A stretch of DNA of 13,655 nt from Sphingomonas sp. (GTDB taxonomy: Bacteria; Pseudomonadota; Alphaproteobacteria; Sphingomonadales; Sphingomonadaceae), in contig JAJNQF010000094.1 in assembly GCA_021154945.1 (NCBI GenBank), positions 1-13,655 of the forward strand, written 5' to 3'. The translations under genes and the position numbers were made by a program. Positions 6,140-12,983 of the stretch are shown piece after piece; within the stretch, counting starts at the first letter, position 1, and each line of letters begins with the position of its first letter. Below the pieces are notes generated by a model. That model had not been told where the DNA came from, made no database searches, and worked only from the letters and a program-made list of their open reading frames with translations.

Positions 6140-6172
6140 TCCATTGAATTATTCTATGAAATGGAAAAGAAG
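6140..6172. promoter_or_regulatory. Operator candidate shared with wrbA
   Basis: TTCTATGAAATGGAAAAG (6152-6169) matches the wrbA upstream core TTCTATTTACTGGAATAG (1730-1747) at 14 of 18 positions. The left flank GAATTATTC (6146-6154) matches the wrbA GAACTGTTC arm at 7 of 9. A local dyad, TCCATT (6140-6145) with AATGGA (6160-6165), overlaps it. The site ends 27 bp before the LysR start and lies between divergent genes, the classic place for LysR autoregulation. Confidence 0.55.
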
Positions 6173-6198
6173 GTGGCCGAATTCCTTGGGGTCGAACG

Positions 6199-7128
6199 AT
6201 GAGCAGTCCTGGCGTCCCCACCTTCGATCAGCTCCGCATATATCTGGCGGTCGTCGACACCGGCAGCTTCGCCGGTGCCGCGCGTCAGCTCGGGCGGGCG
6301 GTCTCCGTGGTCAGCTACGGCGTCGCCAATCTCGAGGCGCAGCTCGGCGTGACCCTCTTCGAGCGATCGGGTACCCGCAAGCCGACGCTGACGGTCGAAG
6401 GGCGTGCCCTGCTATCCGAGGCGAGAGCTATCGGTCACGGCTTCGACGGCCTTCGGGCCAAGGTGAAGGGTCTTCTGGACGGCCTGGAGGGGGAGGTGAA
6501 CCTCGCGGTCGACGTCATGCTTCCGGCCGCGCGCCTGGGTCGTGTGCTCCGGACGTTCGCTCTGGAGTTCCCGACCGTCGCCCTTCGGCTCCACGTCGAG
6601 GCGTTGGGCGGGGTCACCGCCCTGGTGCAGGCTGGGCAGGCCGTGCTTGGCGTGTCGGGTCCGCTGCCGACCCACGTCGACGGCATCGACTGCGTGGCGG
6701 CCGGTTCAGTCGCGATGGTTCCGGTCGCTGCTCCGAACCACGTCATGGCGCGGATGGCACGGATTCCGCCGGGCGAGGGGCGTCAGCACGTCCAGCTGGT
6801 CCTCTCGGATCGATCGAAGTTCACCGACGGACGCGACTTCTCGGTCCTGAGCGACCGAACGTGGCGCATCGCCGACCTCGGTGCAAAGCACTCGCTGCTC
6901 CGGGAGGGGATAGGATGGGGCAACATGCCGATCCCGATGATCGAAGCCGATCTTGCGAGCGGAGCCTTGCTTCGGCTCGACATGCCCGACCACCGGGGCG
7001 GCATCTACCGCCTCGCCAGCGTGTGGCGTCGAGATACGCCGCCCGGACCCGCCGCGTCGTGGCTGCGTCGCCAATTCGTAGACCTGGGCGCCGAGGACGT
7101 GGACGCTCCGGGCCTTTCCGATCTCTGA
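6199..7128 (+). CDS. LysR-family transcription regulator (divergent from 5771-6070)
   Basis: The product is 309 residues, normal for LysR. The N-terminal winged helix-turn-helix covers about residues 9-68 (FDQLRIYLAVVDTGSFAGAA, then RAVSVVSYGVANLEAQLG and TLFERSG). A linker helix follows, and then an effector-binding domain from about residue 95 (EVNLAVDVMLPAARL). ATG 6199 gives the usual short lead before the DNA-binding domain. It is transcribed away from the small unknown gene at 5771-6070. Its upstream sequence shares an operator-like motif with the wrbA promoter region, so it may sense quinones or related electrophiles and control wrbA and itself. The effector and sign of regulation are unknown. 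Confidence 0.93.
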   Translation: MSSPGVPTFDQLRIYLAVVDTGSFAGAARQLGRAVSVVSYGVANLEAQLGVTLFERSGTRKPTLTVEGRALLSEARAIGHGFDGLRAKVKGLLDGLEGEVNLAVDVMLPAARLGRVLRTFALEFPTVALRLHVEALGGVTALVQAGQAVLGVSGPLPTHVDGIDCVAAGSVAMVPVAAPNHVMARMARIPPGEGRQHVQLVLSDRSKFTDGRDFSVLSDRTWRIADLGAKHSLLREGIGWGNMPIPMIEADLASGALLRLDMPDHRGGIYRLASVWRRDTPPGPAASWLRRQFVDLGAEDVDAPGLSDL

Positions 7129-7493
7129 CGGGTAGGACAGGGACGCGAGGATCCATTGTCGGCTAACGCCCGTGTCCCATGCCGGCGCAGGACGCGGCGC
7201 TCCCCCTTTCGCCGGCAGCCACCGGCAGAGCGGCGGGAAAAAGCGGCCGGTACGAACCGGCCCAGTTTCAGGGGAGGTGCCTCAAAGGCGGGGGACGGAT
7301 GCTCCGGCGGCCCACGCAGCGCAAACGCCCAGTTCGAAACTCTGCGTTGCGTTTTTGGCGTGCTGCGAAAAGCGGGGTCCGGCCCCAATGCGGAGAGCGG
7401 ATCAAGCGTCCGCATACGATCAGGTCTCCGACCGCGCAGATGGTTTTCCCGGAAAAATCACGCTACGTCAGGGTGATAACGGGGTGGAGCACG
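7129..7493 (+). other. 365-bp structured gap, possible leader or small RNA
   Basis: I find no supported protein gene here. The stretch holds a perfect hairpin, GGCCGGT (7245-7251) with ACCGGCC (7256-7262), and a terminator-like stem followed by a T-run (7314-7356). There is also an inverted repeat ATGCGGA (7388-7394) with TCCGCAT (7409-7415). The segment could be the 3' untranslated part of the LysR mRNA or encode a small RNA ending near 7356. The later part would be the promoter region of the small ORF at 7494. Confidence 0.45.
7314..7356 (+). terminator. Rho-independent terminator candidate
   Basis: ACGCAGCGC (7314-7322) pairs with GCGTTGCGT (7344-7352), 9 pairs including one G-U, and the right arm runs into a stretch of T (7352-7356). 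The loop contains a smaller stem, AGTT (7331-7334) with AACT (7338-7341). It is the only hairpin in this window with a clear T-run. It would end transcripts from the LysR gene or from a small RNA. Confidence 0.6.
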
Positions 7494-7697
7494 ATGCAGC
7501 GACGAGTTTCAGTCAACGGAAGGCATGTGATGGTGGATATCGAAGAGACGTCGCCCGGCAGCTGGTCCGCTTCCGCGGAGCACATGGGCACGACGCTGGT
7601 CGTCGCCGGAAACTCGGCGAACCGGGCCGCTTCCGAATGGGCCGTGCGTGCGAACGCCACGGCATCCGATTCGCCTGCGGACGCGACGCGTCCATAG
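7494..7697 (+). CDS. Small protein of unknown function, 67 residues
   Basis: The product starts MQRRVSVNGRHVMVDIEE and reads like a small beta-sheet domain. It continues through a Gly/Ser/Trp turn (PGSWSASAEHMG) and a helical stretch ASEWAVRANAT. I recognise no family, and there is no signal or membrane segment. ATG 7494 has GGAG (7486-7489) 4 nt upstream, a good ribosome binding site. The frame remains open far upstream to 7179, but that part looks non-coding and contains the terminator-like stem. An internal ATG at 7530 is a second possible start. It lies upstream of the secreted protein gene at 7882 with a 184-bp gap. Confidence 0.5.
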   Translation: MQRRVSVNGRHVMVDIEETSPGSWSASAEHMGTTLVVAGNSANRAASEWAVRANATASDSPADATRP

Positions 7698-7811
7698 GAG
7701 GGAACGGGTCGGATCCCCCGTGAACGGCAGCGTCCGTCGCGGTCGATCATTCCCCCGACCGGTCCGGAGAGACGCGCAGGAAGCATCCTTTGCGGAGCCG
7801 CCGTTCCGTCG

Positions 7812-7830
7812 GCCGGTATTCACAACCGGC
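7812..7830. repeat. Inverted repeat upstream of secreted protein gene
   Basis: GCCGGT (7812-7817) and ACCGGC (7825-7830) flank a 7-nt spacer, 52 bp before the next start. The arms match the core of the hairpin at 7245-7262. It may end the small ORF transcript or serve as an operator. A TATATC element at 7860-7865 downstream could be a -10. Confidence 0.4.
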
Positions 7831-7881
7831 TGGGCACGAGCTACGAAGCGACGACACGTTATATCATTGTCTGGAAGAAAA

Positions 7882-8226
7882 ATGCTTTCTAAATCAATCT
7901 CCTTCGCCTGCGCTGCCGGGCTGACGTTCATGCTGGCCGCCCCGGCCTTCGCGGTCGGCGACCTGCCCGTAAGGCTGACGCAGCGGCAGGCCTCCGTCGC
8001 CTACCGGGCGATCCGCCCCCTGCTGCAGGCGGAGAACCAGACGTGCCCGGTCGGCCAGACCGTGACGTCCGGCATCGTGACGGGCGGCTCGAATCCGGGC
8101 GGCGGGTCGCAGACCACGACGATCATTTTCAACCGCGGCGGCAAGGTCGTCATATCGCGGTCATGGGAGACCAACATCGGTCGCAGTCCGACGGCGTCGA
8201 CTAAGATCGACTGTTCGATCCGGTAG
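7882..8226 (+). CDS. Secreted or periplasmic small protein, unknown function
   Basis: The 114-residue product has a clear signal peptide: MLSKS, a hydrophobic core, and AFA at 22-24 as the likely cleavage point. The mature chain of about 90 residues contains exactly two cysteines, C55 and C111, which could form a disulfide joining the middle to the C-terminus. A Gly/Thr-rich loop (about 63-80) precedes a beta-hairpin-like stretch (TTTIIFNRGGKVVISRSWETN). I recognise no family. ATG 7882 has GGAAG (7873-7877) at good spacing; the frame runs open upstream to 7648 but only ATG 7882 gives a signal peptide. It converges on the LysR gene ending at 8368, with a hairpin between them. Confidence 0.78.
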   Translation: MLSKSISFACAAGLTFMLAAPAFAVGDLPVRLTQRQASVAYRAIRPLLQAENQTCPVGQTVTSGIVTGGSNPGGGSQTTTIIFNRGGKVVISRSWETNIGRSPTASTKIDCSIR

Positions 8227-8330
8227 CATACCGCGAACGTCCGGGCGGCCGCTGTTCGGCGAGCAGCAGCCGTTCCTCGATGCATTCGGCCATCCGGGCG
8301 AGGGGATCGATCACGGCGCGGGACCCGTGA

Positions 8331-8347
8331 GGCGGCCGACGGCCGCC
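8331..8347. terminator. Hairpin between convergent genes
   Basis: GGCGGCC (8331-8337) pairs perfectly with GGCCGCC (8341-8347) around a 3-nt loop. It lies 105 bp after the secreted protein stop and 20 bp beyond the LysR stop on the other strand. It lacks a T-run on either strand, so termination is inferred from position. Confidence 0.45.
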
Positions 8348-8367
8348 GCCCGACGCCCACCGCACGA

Positions 8368-9300
8368 TCAGTTCCGGTCCTGCGTGGTCCCGTACCCCGC
8401 GTCCTCGTCACGAAGGGCGTCTGACACGTGGTCGATCAGCGAGCGGACGCGGAGCGGAAGCCTGAACGTCTCAGCGTAGATGGCGTAGATGGTGTCGGGC
8501 ACCATCGTCCAACCGTCCAGCTCCACTTCTATCAGCCTTCCCCCGATCCGCATGTCGACGGCGATGAACCTCGGCAGCGCCGCCAGTCCCAGACCGGCCA
8601 CGGCCGCGTCGAGCAGGGCCTCGCCGCTGTTGGTGATGAAGCGTGCCGGCAGCGACAGGGCACGCTGCGCGCCACCCGCTTCAGGCTCGAACCGCCAGAT
8701 GTGACGCGACGAAGCGTTGTCGTATCCGAGGCAGCTGTGGCTCTCCAGCGCTTCGATGGTCGTGGGCACGCCATGAGCGGAAGCGTATTCCGGGCTGCAG
8801 AAGATGCCACGCCGGCTGCTCGCGATGCGCTTCGCCCTGAGTGCGCTGTCCTCCAGTCTGCCGATGCGAAACGCCACGTCGTACCGACCGCTGGCGATGT
8901 CGACGTGCCGATCGTCCAGATCCAGGCGGACTTCGATCGCGGGGTGCCGCTGCATGAAGTCCACGATGAGCGCACTGAGGTGGCGGTTGCCGAAGCTCAG
9001 CGGCGCCGCGACCTGGATCAGCCCTCGCAGGTCGCCCGACTGGGCCGCGACCTCCTCCACCAGAGCATCGAACTGAGGGAGGAGGAGCACGGCCCTCTCA
9101 TAGGTATGCAGGCCGGCGTCGGTGGGCGTCATGCTCCGTCCCGCTCGACGGAACAGACTGGCGCCGAGCTTCGCCTCCAACGCGGCGAGCCGTTTGCTGA
9201 CGACCGACTTGGGGACGCGAAGCCGGGCGGCGGCGGCCGTGATGCTGCCGCAGTCGACGATCCGCACCATCGCCTCGAGTTCCAGCACGGTAGGCTTCAT
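8368..9300 (-). CDS. LysR-family transcription regulator (divergent from hydrolase-pirin pair)
   Basis: The product is 310 residues. The winged helix-turn-helix spans about 1-62 (LEAMVRIVDCGSITAAAARL, then SVVSKRLAALEAKLGASLF). The effector domain starts near residue 92 with DLRGLIQVAAPLSFG and carries the RLEDSALRAKRIASSRRGIFCSPEY stretch typical of the CrgA/AaeR-like LysR branch. ATG 9300 follows a GGAAA-type purine stretch. It is divergent from the cysteine hydrolase and pirin genes, which begin at 9410, and the 109-bp gap is the likely site of control of both directions. The effector is unknown. It is not a close copy of either other LysR in the window. Confidence 0.94.
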   Translation of the reverse strand: MKPTVLELEAMVRIVDCGSITAAAARLRVPKSVVSKRLAALEAKLGASLFRRAGRSMTPTDAGLHTYERAVLLLPQFDALVEEVAAQSGDLRGLIQVAAPLSFGNRHLSALIVDFMQRHPAIEVRLDLDDRHVDIASGRYDVAFRIGRLEDSALRAKRIASSRRGIFCSPEYASAHGVPTTIEALESHSCLGYDNASSRHIWRFEPEAGGAQRALSLPARFITNSGEALLDAAVAGLGLAALPRFIAVDMRIGGRLIEVELDGWTMVPDTIYAIYAETFRLPLRVRSLIDHVSDALRDEDAGYGTTQDRN

Positions 9301-9377
9301 CGTTTCCGATTAGCGAACGCGGCGTCGTCAATACAGCGAATTGTCGTTGCGGACCGTCACGCGCATATTTCGGACAG

Positions 9378-9398
9378 GATGCGGAATCAATCCGCATC
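9378..9398. promoter_or_regulatory. Perfect inverted repeat at the hydrolase leader
   Basis: GATGCGGA (9378-9385) and TCCGCATC (9391-9398) are perfect 8-bp arms with a 5-nt centre. The right arm ends exactly where the CAGGAG ribosome binding site begins (9398-9403). As DNA it could be a regulator site downstream of the promoter. As RNA, a hairpin here could limit ribosome access. Confidence 0.55.
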
Positions 9399-9409
9399 AG
9401 GAGTCAGAC

Positions 9410-10042
9410 ATGGCCGTTTTCATAGATCCGAACGACACCGTTCTTCTGCTGGTCGATCATCAGAGCGGCCTGTTCCAGACCGTCAAGGACATCTCCGTCC
9501 ACGAACTGCGAACGAACGCCGCTGCGCTCGCGACGATGGCGAAGATCATGGATCTGCCGGTGATCACCACCGCCTCGGCGCCCGACGGCCCGAACGGACC
9601 GCTCATGCCCGAGATCGCGCGGATACTGCCGGACGCCACGTTCGTGCCGCGCAACGGAGAGGTGAACGCATGGGACGCTCCCGCCTTCGCGGCCGCGGTG
9701 CGCGCCACCGGTCGCCGTACCGTCCTCATCGCAGGAGTGTGGACGAGCGTCTGCGTCGCGTTCCCGGCGCTGGCCGCCAAGGCCGAGGGATTCACCGTCT
9801 ATGCGATCATCGATGCGTCGGGCGACGTCAGCACCGCGGCTTCCCAGGTGACCGTGGCAAGGCTTGCGCAGGCGGGCGTGATCCCGACCACCACCAACTC
9901 CATCGTCGCGGAGATCCAGAAGACCTGGAACATCCCCGAAGCCGGCGACTTCGCGGGCATCTACGCGAAGACCACGCCGGACTACGCCGCCGTCATCGAA
10001 AGCCACGTGGCCGCCGGTCACGCAGCGGACGCGAAGGCCTAG
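9410..10042 (+). CDS. Isochorismatase-like cysteine hydrolase, YcaC type
   Basis: The product is 210 residues of the isochorismatase-like hydrolase fold, closest in my reading to E. coli YcaC, whose substrate is not established. The expected catalytic positions are present: D16 in LLLVDHQ, R81 in VPRNGEVNAWD (YcaC also has Arg where many relatives have Lys), and the nucleophile C115 in AGVWTSVCVAFPAL. The surrounding NGPLMPE and ASGDVST segments also match. It is probably cytoplasmic and oligomeric. ATG 9410 is preceded by CAGGAG (9398-9403); the in-frame extension to 9341 is not supported. It is divergent from the LysR gene at 8368-9300 and is followed 4 bp later by pirin, so the pair is almost certainly one operon. 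The substrate cannot be named. Confidence 0.93.
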   Translation: MAVFIDPNDTVLLLVDHQSGLFQTVKDISVHELRTNAAALATMAKIMDLPVITTASAPDGPNGPLMPEIARILPDATFVPRNGEVNAWDAPAFAAAVRATGRRTVLIAGVWTSVCVAFPALAAKAEGFTVYAIIDASGDVSTAASQVTVARLAQAGVIPTTTNSIVAEIQKTWNIPEAGDFAGIYAKTTPDYAAVIESHVAAGHAADAKA

Positions 10043-10046
10043 TCGC

Positions 10047-10925
10047 ATGAAGATGCGCAGCGTCGCCGCCCAGCGTCCCGCGATCCGGGACGACATCGCA
10101 GACCTGACGACCCGACGCCCCGTACCGGGGCCGGGCGTCGAACAGGTCGATCCGTTCCTCTTCCTCAACCACCATGGTCCGCAGGTCTATCGACCCGGTA
10201 ACGGCGGTCTGCCGTTCGGGCCCCATCCGCATCGCGGCTTCGAAACCGTGACCTTCATCCTGACCGGCAATCTCGCCCATCACGATACCGGCGGGCACGA
10301 GAGCGTGATCGAGGCCGGCGGCGTCCAATGGATGACCGCCGGTTCGGGACTGATCCATGCCGAGGTGTCGCCGCCGTCGTTCAAGCGGACGGGCGGTGCG
10401 CTGGAGATACTCCAGCTGTGGGTGAATCTGCCGGGACGGTTGAAGATGACACCGCCGCGCTACACCGGCGTGCAGGCGGACGAGATCCCGGTGATCTCGT
10501 TGGCCGATGGCGGGGGGCGCATGAATCTCGTCTCCGGCAGCTTCGCCGGGGTGAGCGGGCCGATCAGTTCGCTCACCGGCGTGTTCATGTCGACGGTGGA
10601 TCTGCAGGCCGGAGCGACCGTCGAGCTGCCCGCACCGGCCGGACGCAGCGTCTTCCTCTATGTGGTCGACGGCACGGTCGACGTGGCCGGAACCGTCGTG
10701 GAGCGCTGGCGGCTGGTCGAGATGCAGGACGACGGCGACGTGGTCGGCATCACGGCCAGGAGCGATGTACGCCTGCTCTTCGGCCACGCTGATCCCATCG
10801 GCGAACCCGTCGTCTCGCACGGCCCGTTCGTGATGAACACCCGCGAGGAGATCAGCGTCGCGATCAGCGACTATCAGGCCGGCAAGTTCAACGGCACCGG
10901 CAAGCTGCTCGGGGTCGGCGACTGA
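10047..10925 (+). CDS. Pirin-family cupin protein
   Basis: The product is 292 residues, typical of bacterial pirins: two cupin barrels with one metal site in the N-terminal half. The four metal ligands are visible as H60 and H62 (PHPHRGFET) and H104 and E106 (GLIHAEVSP), matching the spacing of human pirin. Some pirins are quercetin dioxygenases and others are redox-linked regulators; metal identity is not fixed by sequence. Conserved GGVQWMTAGSG (91-101) is also present. ATG 10047 is 4 bp after the hydrolase stop, with GAAGG inside that gene as a plausible ribosome binding site; ATG 10053 is an alternative. It forms an operon with the YcaC-like hydrolase, facing convergent LysR 10983-11903. 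A flavonoid- or quinone-type substrate is a guess from context. Confidence 0.94.
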   Translation: MKMRSVAAQRPAIRDDIADLTTRRPVPGPGVEQVDPFLFLNHHGPQVYRPGNGGLPFGPHPHRGFETVTFILTGNLAHHDTGGHESVIEAGGVQWMTAGSGLIHAEVSPPSFKRTGGALEILQLWVNLPGRLKMTPPRYTGVQADEIPVISLADGGGRMNLVSGSFAGVSGPISSLTGVFMSTVDLQAGATVELPAPAGRSVFLYVVDGTVDVAGTVVERWRLVEMQDDGDVVGITARSDVRLLFGHADPIGEPVVSHGPFVMNTREEISVAISDYQAGKFNGTGKLLGVGD

Positions 10926-10982
10926 AGGATCCGGCCGCCGTCTCCACCGGTGCCGTGTCCGCGTCCCAGGGCGCCGAGCGGC

Positions 10983-11903
10983 TCAGGGTGGGGGCGGCGG
11001 CCGATTCCGTCCGAGCGTCGCGACCAGATGAGCGGAGAACTTGCGGATGGACGGCGAGAGCGGGATCCCGGCCCGGGAGATCAGGCCGATGGTGCGAGGC
11101 GACTGGGGGATGTCGAACGGAAGCGTCGCGATGGGCCGCGGCGACAGCGCGTCGACGACGCTCTGCGGCAGGATCGCCAGGGCCTCGGTGCTCTCCAGGT
11201 AGGTGACCACCGCCATGAGCGAACCTCCGCTGTAGCGGATAGAGAGTTCGTCGATCCCGAGCGAGAACAGGATCATCTCGAGATCGATCATCAGCGGCGA
11301 TCCGGGCAGCGGCGCCACCCAGGGATACCCGGCGAGATCCGTCGGCTTCGGACGTGCATTGCCCATGAGCGGATGACCGGCACCACAGGCGATCACGTTG
11401 CGAGCGGGGATCAGCTCCTCGAAGTGCAGGTCGGGTCCGATGTCGAGCGAACCGACCGGGCCGATGACCAGGTCGAGCGCCGCGTCGCGCAGTTTGGAGA
11501 ACAGCTCGGGCATGTTGCCGTAGATCTGATCCACCCGGAGGTCGGGTCTGGTCCGGGTGAACTTCGCGACGGCGCCGGTCACGACCGCATCCATGAAATA
11601 GGGGACGCCGCCTATGCGGACGAGGCCGGAGGTTCCGTTCTGATAGGTGCCGACCGCAGCGGATGCCCGGCGCGACGCGGCGAGTATGTCGCGCCCGTGC
11701 AGCGCGAGCACCGCCCCCAGGGCCGTGGCCTTCAGCGGGCGTCTGCCCTTCTCGAACAACGCGTCGCCCAGTCTGGCTTCGAGCTGCGATATGGTGCGCG
11801 AGATCGCCGGTTGGGTCGTGCCGAGCATGACGGCGGCCTCGGTGGCCCCGCCGCACTGGACCACCGCCGCGATCTGGACGAGGTGCCGTTCTTCGATCTT
11901 CAT
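10983..11903 (-). CDS. LysR-family regulator divergent from ring-cleavage dioxygenase
   Basis: The product is 306 residues. The helix-turn-helix covers about 3-63 (LVQIAAVVQCGGATEAAVML, then TTQPAISRTISQLEARLGDALFEKG), the standard LysR pattern. The effector domain begins near residue 92 with GLVRIGGVPYFMDAVV, which resembles the GbpR/CbbR-like group. The C-terminus ends in a run of five prolines, an oddity of no known meaning. It is divergent from the dioxygenase at 12030 across 126 bp, which suggests that it controls that gene and the following hydrolase in response to an aromatic or quinone compound. This parallels LinR and PcpR, LysR-type regulators of related dioxygenase genes. No strong ribosome binding site is seen before ATG 11903. 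Confidence 0.93.
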   Translation of the reverse strand: MKIEERHLVQIAAVVQCGGATEAAVMLGTTQPAISRTISQLEARLGDALFEKGRRPLKATALGAVLALHGRDILAASRRASAAVGTYQNGTSGLVRIGGVPYFMDAVVTGAVAKFTRTRPDLRVDQIYGNMPELFSKLRDAALDLVIGPVGSLDIGPDLHFEELIPARNVIACGAGHPLMGNARPKPTDLAGYPWVAPLPGSPLMIDLEMILFSLGIDELSIRYSGGSLMAVVTYLESTEALAILPQSVVDALSPRPIATLPFDIPQSPRTIGLISRAGIPLSPSIRKFSAHLVATLGRNRPPPPP

Positions 11904-11927
11904 ACCGGATCGTTATACTAATGCCGC

Positions 11928-11947
11928 GATTCTTTATGCACAAAATC
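11928..11947. promoter_or_regulatory. Imperfect dyad in the dioxygenase control region
   Basis: GATT (11928-11931) and AATC (11944-11947) are the outer arms of an imperfect 20-bp dyad that contains T-N11-A pairings expected of LysR sites. A TATACT element (11914-11919, plus strand) next to it overlaps TATAAC on the minus strand and could be a -10 in either direction. It is placed midway between the LysR and dioxygenase starts. Confidence 0.4.
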
Positions 11948-12029
11948 TACGAACGGGCTTAGACCCGAATTCGAAGAGAACGCGCCGCCGTGAGCAAAGA
12001 CTCCAGGCGCAAACACAAAGGAGAGGCCT

Positions 12030-12983
12030 GTGTCCTTTATCGACGGATATCATCATCTCACCCTCAGCGTAGACGGCGCACAGGAGGATCACGACTTCTA
12101 CACGGGCCTGTTGGGCCTGAAGTCGATCAAGAAGACGGTCCTGTTCGATGGACAGCTGCCGATCTACCATCTGTACTACGGGAACGAGACCGGAGATCCT
12201 TCCACCGTCATCACGACGTTCCCCTTCCGCAAGCTCGGCGTGTACGGAAAGCGCGGCAGCAACCAGACCAAGATCATCCAGTTGTCCATACCCCGCGGCA
12301 GCTCGGACTTCTGGCTCAATCGACTTGGCGAATCGGGCGTCGACGCCCATCGCGTCGAGCGCTTCGGCATGACCCGGGTCTCGCTGCTCCACCCGTGCGG
12401 CGTTCCCCACGAACTCGTGGAGACGTCGGCCATCGAGGACGGTCGTTCGCCGATCGTCGCTCCCGGCATCTCGGCGGATCACGGGATCAAGGGGATCTAC
12501 GGCGTCGGCATCGCCGTGTTCGACAAGAGCTCGATGGACGACTTCCTGACCATAGGCCTCAAGATCGACCTTCGGGGCTCCGAAGCCGGAGCGATGATGT
12601 TCGGTCTTCCGAGCACGGGCCCCGGGGGCGTCATCGAAGTGCTGCACGAACCCAAGTCGCGTCAGGGGACCTGGACCCTGGCCGGGGGCACCATCCATCA
12701 TCTCGCCGTGAACACCGTGACGCAAGAGCGGCAGTCGGCGCTGAAGGCTCATCTGGAAGGGCTCGGCTTCACCGACGTCTCCGAACAGAAGGACCGCAAC
12801 TACTTCAAGTCCTGCTACGTGCGTTCGCCCGGCGGGGCGCTGTTCGAACTGGCGTTCAGCTACGGCCGCGGCTGGGCCAAGGACGAGCCGGAGGACCAGA
12901 TCGGCCAGACGCTCCAGTTCCCCGAATGGTTCGCCGACCGCGAACCCGAGATGCGCGCGGGACTCGAAGAGCTGTCGTGGTAG
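12030..12983 (+). CDS. Hydroquinone-type ring-cleavage dioxygenase (PcpA/LinE/MhqO family)
   Basis: This is an Fe(II) extradiol-type dioxygenase of the vicinal oxygen chelate fold. Relatives PcpA and LinE open (chloro)hydroquinone rings, and MhqO acts in quinone defence. In the 317-residue product the metal ligands align with PcpA H11, H227 and E276 as H9 (YHHLTL), H224 (TIHHLAV) and E273 (GGALFELAF). The active-site tyrosine is Y263 in YFKSCYVRSPGG. Also shared are PIYHLYY (44-50), VITTFPFR (60-67), KRGSNQT (74-80) and VLHEPKSRQGTWT (204-216). The start is GTG 12030, with AAGGAGAGG (12018-12026) just before it. It is divergent from a LysR gene, and the hydrolase gene begins inside its last codons. 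Whether the substrate is a catabolic hydroquinone or a toxic quinol cannot be decided from sequence. Confidence 0.92.
   Translation: MSFIDGYHHLTLSVDGAQEDHDFYTGLLGLKSIKKTVLFDGQLPIYHLYYGNETGDPSTVITTFPFRKLGVYGKRGSNQTKIIQLSIPRGSSDFWLNRLGESGVDAHRVERFGMTRVSLLHPCGVPHELVETSAIEDGRSPIVAPGISADHGIKGIYGVGIAVFDKSSMDDFLTIGLKIDLRGSEAGAMMFGLPSTGPGGVIEVLHEPKSRQGTWTLAGGTIHHLAVNTVTQERQSALKAHLEGLGFTDVSEQKDRNYFKSCYVRSPGGALFELAFSYGRGWAKDEPEDQIGQTLQFPEWFADREPEMRAGLEELSW

Noticed and set aside
7328..7344. GTTCGAAAC resembling a tRNA T-arm loop
   Set aside because: The supporting 5-bp stem does not pair, and no anticodon arm or acceptor stem is present. It lies inside the loop of the terminator candidate.
8428..10050. 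A 540-codon plus-strand frame
   Set aside because: It runs antisense to a clear LysR gene and then out of frame through the YcaC-like hydrolase gene.
11990..12976. N-terminal extension of the hydrolase frame
   Set aside because: The frame is open only because it shadows the dioxygenase gene. The hydrolase domain begins after 12977, so this is not a fusion.
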